Shown: piece by piece, positions 62,821-64,000 of the stretch | How the letters are laid out: the number at the start of each line of letters is the position of its first letter | Position numbering within the stretch: the first letter of the stretch is position 1 | DNA from: Babylonia areolata | Taxonomy: Eukaryota; Mollusca; Gastropoda; Neogastropoda; Buccinidae | DNA: 64,000 bases | NCBI RefSeq assembly: GCF_041734735.1 | Contig: NC_134901.1 | Coordinates: 28,152,357-28,216,356 of the forward strand | Direction of reading: 5' to 3' | The notes under the pieces: generated by a model | What the model was told of the DNA's origin: nothing | Seen by the model: the letters and a program-made list of their open reading frames with translations, nothing else | Database searches by the model: none | Translations under genes and position numbers: made by a program

Positions 62821-62866
<46 letters not shown>

Positions 62867-62901
62867 AAAGAGAGAGCGGAGAGTATACATCACATACACG
62901 T

Positions 62902-62968
<67 letters not shown>
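62793..62968. repeat. CT, TA, CA and GA arrays
   Basis: A symmetrical cluster runs CT, TA, spacer, CA, TA, GA. Confidence 0.92.
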
Positions 62969-62969
<1 letters not shown>

Positions 62970-63211
62970 CGAAGAAAACCTAATCAAAATAACACTACCA
63001 GGGGTAGGCTACATTTTATGCTGTATTGTAAGACTGTTGTTTCCTTTCAACCTTTTTATACTTCAGCACTGATACGGAGCATGCATTGGTTCAGCTGCTG
63101 GATGTCTGTTGGCTACTTTAGAGCTGGTACGGTCAGCTGTGCTGATACATAGTTAATGCTGATGTATGAACAAGAAAACAATTACATAAAGTGATGCATA
63201 CATATTGATTT

Positions 63212-63212
<1 letters not shown>

Positions 63213-63266
<54 letters not shown>
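63213..63266. repeat. (CA)n microsatellite
   Basis: A CA run of about 53 bases. Confidence 0.95.
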
Positions 63267-63268
<2 letters not shown>

Positions 63269-63419
63269 TCCTGAAAAATAGTAAAAGGAGAATCATTTTT
63301 AGCATTAATGGAGCACATTATCCCCGATCGTCTTGAATAAAGCTTATTTTTCATATAATCTTATCAAAAGCTGGTGTGTCAGGTCAGATAGATATATCTG
63401 CAACTGGTAACCTGGATCC

Positions 63420-64000
63420 CAGTACTACCTGTCACAGGGTCGGATTGCTGGCGACTAAACCAGCACCCCCACCAGTCCTCTCAGGAGGATGGTGAGGAGG
63501 GTGGCCAGACACCCTGGTGGAATTAAATGACCCATCAAAGGGCGCCAGCTCTGGAGAGCTACCTGCGGCCACCTAGCTAAGGGAGTAAACCCTGACAAAA
63601 AATCCGGTGTGGGGCCCCTAAGGCGGTTGGATGGCAAACTTTGTCACTTTCCGGCAGCTCCTGCGGCCGCGTTGGCACCAAAACGTAACAGCCTTGCTGT
63701 TCCTTTGGATCTGTCAGCGAGGTGGAGAGGGGGGACAAGCTGCATGGGCAACAGCCTGTCTTCCATATTACATTGCCCAGGCTTATATCCGTCCATCCAT
63801 CCACAAACACCTTGCACCTAAAACCTGGAGGGGACACTCTAGCTTCGCTACTAGCACTAGCGTCGGAACAACACGTGAAGCAACAGTTACCGGTTATAAG
63901 TAAGCGCTCAATTGGCGTAGAGCCGACGCCAATGATTGCTTCTGACGGTGGAAGGAACCCTCGCGTCCCACTGGACAGCTACCGCCCGCCCAAGCTGGGC
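63420..64000 (+). mobile_element. Probable 5' end of an RTE-type LINE, cut by the window edge
   Basis: The composition changes sharply to GC-rich non-simple DNA. The last frame before the edge reads DGGRNPRVPLDSYRPPKLG, which resembles the segment just before the AP endonuclease start in RTE-type ORFs (RPPKLG, then typically a GTWNVRT motif). The stretch before it would be the 5' UTR. The endonuclease motif itself lies outside the window. Confidence 0.45.

Overview
The window looks like chromosomal DNA of a lophotrochozoan invertebrate, most likely a gastropod mollusc (inferred). It has a large intron-rich animal gene, very many CA/TG and other microsatellites, several tRNA-derived SINEs, RTE-like and RNase H-bearing LINE pieces, and short TTAA-flanked DNA elements. 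There are no bacterial operons, rRNA genes or CRISPR arrays.

One protein-coding gene can be assembled with confidence. It runs on the minus strand from a signal-peptide exon at 46,239 to a stop codon at 10,247. Thirteen coding exons join with matching phases into about 1,419 codons without a stop. They encode a type I membrane protein: signal peptide, a cysteine-rich CUB-like region, two further CUB-like domains, one LDL-receptor class A (LDLa) domain, one membrane helix and a tail of about 890 residues with two PPxY motifs. The layout recalls CUB/LDLa receptors of the NETO, LEV-10 and Culd kind, but I cannot assign an orthologue. The first coding exon begins with a 3' splice site and 5' UTR, so at least one noncoding exon lies further upstream. 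A CpG-rich stretch near 61.1-61.4 kb with a good minus-strand donor is a candidate.

Layout: 1-10 kb is AT-rich DNA with minisatellites, a LINE fragment and possibly the 3' UTR. 10.2-12.7 kb is the large last coding exon. 12.7-46.2 kb holds the other twelve coding exons, whose introns are packed with repeats. 46.35-51.25 kb is a minisatellite of about 4.9 kb with higher-order duplication. 51-61 kb is SINEs, a TTAA element and TG/CA arrays. 61-62 kb is promoter-like, and 63.4-64 kb looks like the 5' end of an RTE-type LINE running off the edge.

The most unusual pattern is that several intronic repeats of this gene are built from its own splice junctions. The end of coding exon 3 with its 5' splice site is repeated about 30 times (37.56-39.9 kb). 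The end of coding exon 12 with its donor is repeated four times (17.9-18.2 kb). The start of coding exon 8 with its acceptor occurs twice (29.6-29.9 kb). An array beside exon 9 carries an acceptor-like sequence in each unit (25.9-26.9 kb). These arrays place many decoy splice sites next to real ones.
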